From: Bacteriovorax stolpii
GTDB taxonomy: Bacteria; Bdellovibrionota; UBA1018
Length of the DNA: 51,235 nucleotides
Direction: 5' to 3'
Assembly: GCA_945860415.1 (NCBI GenBank)
Contig: CAMAQA010000010.1
Span: 1-51,235, forward strand
Position 1 is the stretch's first letter, and every line of letters starts with the position of its first letter. This document shows, piece after piece, positions 50,148-51,235 of this stretch. A model generated the notes under the pieces. That model made no database searches, was not told where the DNA came from, and was given only the letters and a program-made list of their open reading frames with translations. Both the position numbers and the translations under genes were made by a program.

Positions 50148-50279
50148 AAACACAAAACAACACCCCGTTGTTATTGTGCTGATCGGGAGCGGCTGGAAAG
50201 AACTTTACTGAAAAAATGGCTTCTCATCGTCCTGGCCAGATTTTTAGTCATTCTAGCCGCATTGTTGTCCCACATCTAG
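50145..50279 (+). CDS. 44-residue putative membrane peptide
   Basis: ATG at 50145 follows AAAGGAGGTGA with four bases between, the best ribosome site in the window, and the frame runs to TAG at 50279. The peptide has a basic, cysteine-containing start (MKHKTTPRCYCADRERLERT) and one hydrophobic helix (WLLIVLARFLVILAALL). Codon use includes TTA, CTA and AGA, AT-richer than neighbouring genes. It is unlike any family I know. It could be a small membrane protein, a type I toxin-like peptide or a leader peptide. Confidence 0.6.
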   Translation: MKHKTTPRCYCADRERLERTLLKKWLLIVLARFLVILAALLSHI

Positions 50280-50302
50280 CGACGATCGATAGCGACAGTC
50301 AG

Positions 50303-50350
50303 CGGGAGGGACCCGGGTACAGCGTAACCGGAGTCTCCCGACGACGGGAG
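50303..50350 (+). other. Alternating inverted repeats after the small membrane peptide gene
   Basis: CGGGAG at 50303-50308, CTCCCG at 50335-50340 and CGGGAG at 50345-50350. The middle element can pair with either side; the right-hand hairpin has a four-base ACGA loop. GTCGGGTTTT follows at 50359-50367, so CCCGAC at 50337-50342 could also form a terminator-like stem with it. This may end the small transcript. Confidence 0.45.
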
Positions 50351-50365
50351 CTGCCTGGTCGGGTT

Positions 50366-51220
50366 TTAGAACAACCCGTATCCGGCTTGAAGAATCAGTC
50401 CCACGGACCGGCGCGACGAGAGCGCACCCACGATCATGCCGTCCGCTTCGTAGCGCCAGCGCCCGCGCTGATAGGAAAAACCCAGATTCAGGGTGAGCAC
50501 GCGTCCCACGACCGAGCGACCGGGCTGGTAGAACGTTGCCGTCGATCCGGCGTTTCCGAGCTCGATCGTGCCCCCCGCTCCACGAATCAGCTCCATCAGC
50601 ACGCCCGTGCCGAGTCGGAATTCCGCCTGCTTTTCCTGAATACCGGCGATGAGTGCGCCCGACAGCCAGCGCGTGCTGCCTCCGCCGTCTGAAATCGCGG
50701 CACCCATCGGCGTGAACCACCCTTGAGCCGAAAAGCTGAGTCCCGAAAAGCGCTCCCAATGAAATCGGTACGTGCCCCCCAGCGTGGGCAGGATCTGGCC
50801 GGTCGGTGAGGCTTCACCCGAGGTCGTCCGCGTGAAGCGGTTCATCCACGGCAGGTAGGCACCGAGAGAGATCTGGACGGAATTTTTGTAGGGTTCAGTG
50901 GGGTCAGTTTCGGTCGCGTGCACTGGAGTCGAGTTCAGGATGCTGCCGACTCCGGGTGTTGGCGCCAGCAGATCGACGGGCGGCTTGTCATTGAGCTTGT
51001 CGGCCGCTGGCTCACTCTCGTCCTTCCGGATTTTCTGCTCTTCCTGCTCCCTCTTGAGCTTCTCGCGCCAGTCTTCGGCGTGGGCCGAGCCTGCCGAGAG
51101 CGCCGTAAAAATAACGATCAGAGCAGCGATCACGCGCTGGTCGAGCGCAACCTTGCCAACAGGACGCATTCGCGGGCGCGCCCGTGGCAGGAAATGGTGA
51201 TGAGAGTCAAGCCGCAGCAT
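50366..51220 (-). CDS. Putative outer-membrane beta-barrel protein
   Basis: A 284-residue protein. The hydrophobic stretch VIAALIVIFTALSAG and the cleavage site SAHA form the signal peptide. A charged coiled-coil-like linker follows (DWREKLKREQEEQKIRKDE), then a set of beta-strands with aromatic girdle residues (VQISLGAYLPWMNRF, LGGTYRFHWERFSGLSFSAQ, LTLNLGFSYQRGRWRYEADG), ending in AGYGLF with a terminal Phe, the usual barrel-assembly signal. The start may be the ATG at 51220 (GAGGCAG upstream) or the one at 51169, which gives a more normal signal peptide. The frame has its start inside the window. Confidence 0.75.
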   Translation of the reverse strand: MLRLDSHHHFLPRARPRMRPVGKVALDQRVIAALIVIFTALSAGSAHAEDWREKLKREQEEQKIRKDESEPAADKLNDKPPVDLLAPTPGVGSILNSTPVHATETDPTEPYKNSVQISLGAYLPWMNRFTRTTSGEASPTGQILPTLGGTYRFHWERFSGLSFSAQGWFTPMGAAISDGGGSTRWLSGALIAGIQEKQAEFRLGTGVLMELIRGAGGTIELGNAGSTATFYQPGRSVVGRVLTLNLGFSYQRGRWRYEADGMIVGALSSRRSVGLILQAGYGLF

Positions 51221-51235
51221 CTGCCTCGAATTCTA

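Overview
The window is a dense, GC-rich bacterial chromosome segment with nearly 50 protein genes on both strands, no rRNA or tRNA, no CRISPR array and no insertion sequence that I can recognise. The organism looks Gram-negative: two genes encode predicted outer-membrane beta-barrels, many products carry Sec signal peptides, and there is frataxin CyaY plus a Grx4/BolA pair. The gene set would fit an uncultured deltaproteobacterial or Bdellovibrionota-like lineage, but that is an inference from gene style, not a phylogenetic result. Bases 1-94 hold only the end of the first gene's 3' flank and show nothing I can name.

Layout. 95-3308: an overlapping cyaY-glutaredoxin-chromate transporter operon, divergent from an HtrA/DegP protease. 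3399-6207: an outer-membrane protein, a small possibly frameshifted secreted gene, and two overlapping cysteine-rich secreted proteins. 6216-10252: OPA-type transporter, RNase D, a DUF3465 protein and an unknown. 10329-15272: DinG-type exonuclease/helicase, then a SulP transporter with a beta-carbonic anhydrase. 15379-21745: RF3, a Nudix hydrolase, long-chain acyl-CoA ligase and a lytic transglycosylase. 21895-25670: a 48-residue basic protein, Grx4 and BolA, Lon and a small DUF2267-like protein. 25667-29584: endonuclease III, a PolX/PHP protein with a degraded polymerase site, and two exported proteins. 29663-36977: an ABC-F ATPase and two DEAD-box helicases (DeaD and RhlE types), with DUF2461 and a lower-GC lysozyme-like/lipoprotein pair between them. 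37162-41399: small unknowns, two tandem prepilin-like paralogues, and a nucleotidyltransferase/ribbon-helix-helix pair resembling a toxin-antitoxin module. 41505-46226: TetR regulator, M42-like aminopeptidase, an exported protein, a frameshifted beta-helix gene and a double universal stress protein. 46435-49954: the glycolytic operon gapA-pgk-tpiA with secG. The window ends with a 44-residue membrane peptide gene under an unusual RNA leader, and an outer-membrane protein.

The most unusual features are (1) a 34-bp sequence present six times between 28 kb and 46.4 kb. Its five intergenic copies all have the same orientation relative to the gene that starts 14-62 bases downstream (polX, deaD, tetR, M42 peptidase, gapA), and the sixth sits in frame inside the M42 peptidase. 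It may be an uncharacterised regulatory site or a mobile palindromic element. (2) A leader at 50099-50147 in which a copy of the 16S rRNA 3' tail sequence, with one extra C, pairs with a perfect Shine-Dalgarno of a tiny membrane protein, and can alternatively pair with an upstream segment.
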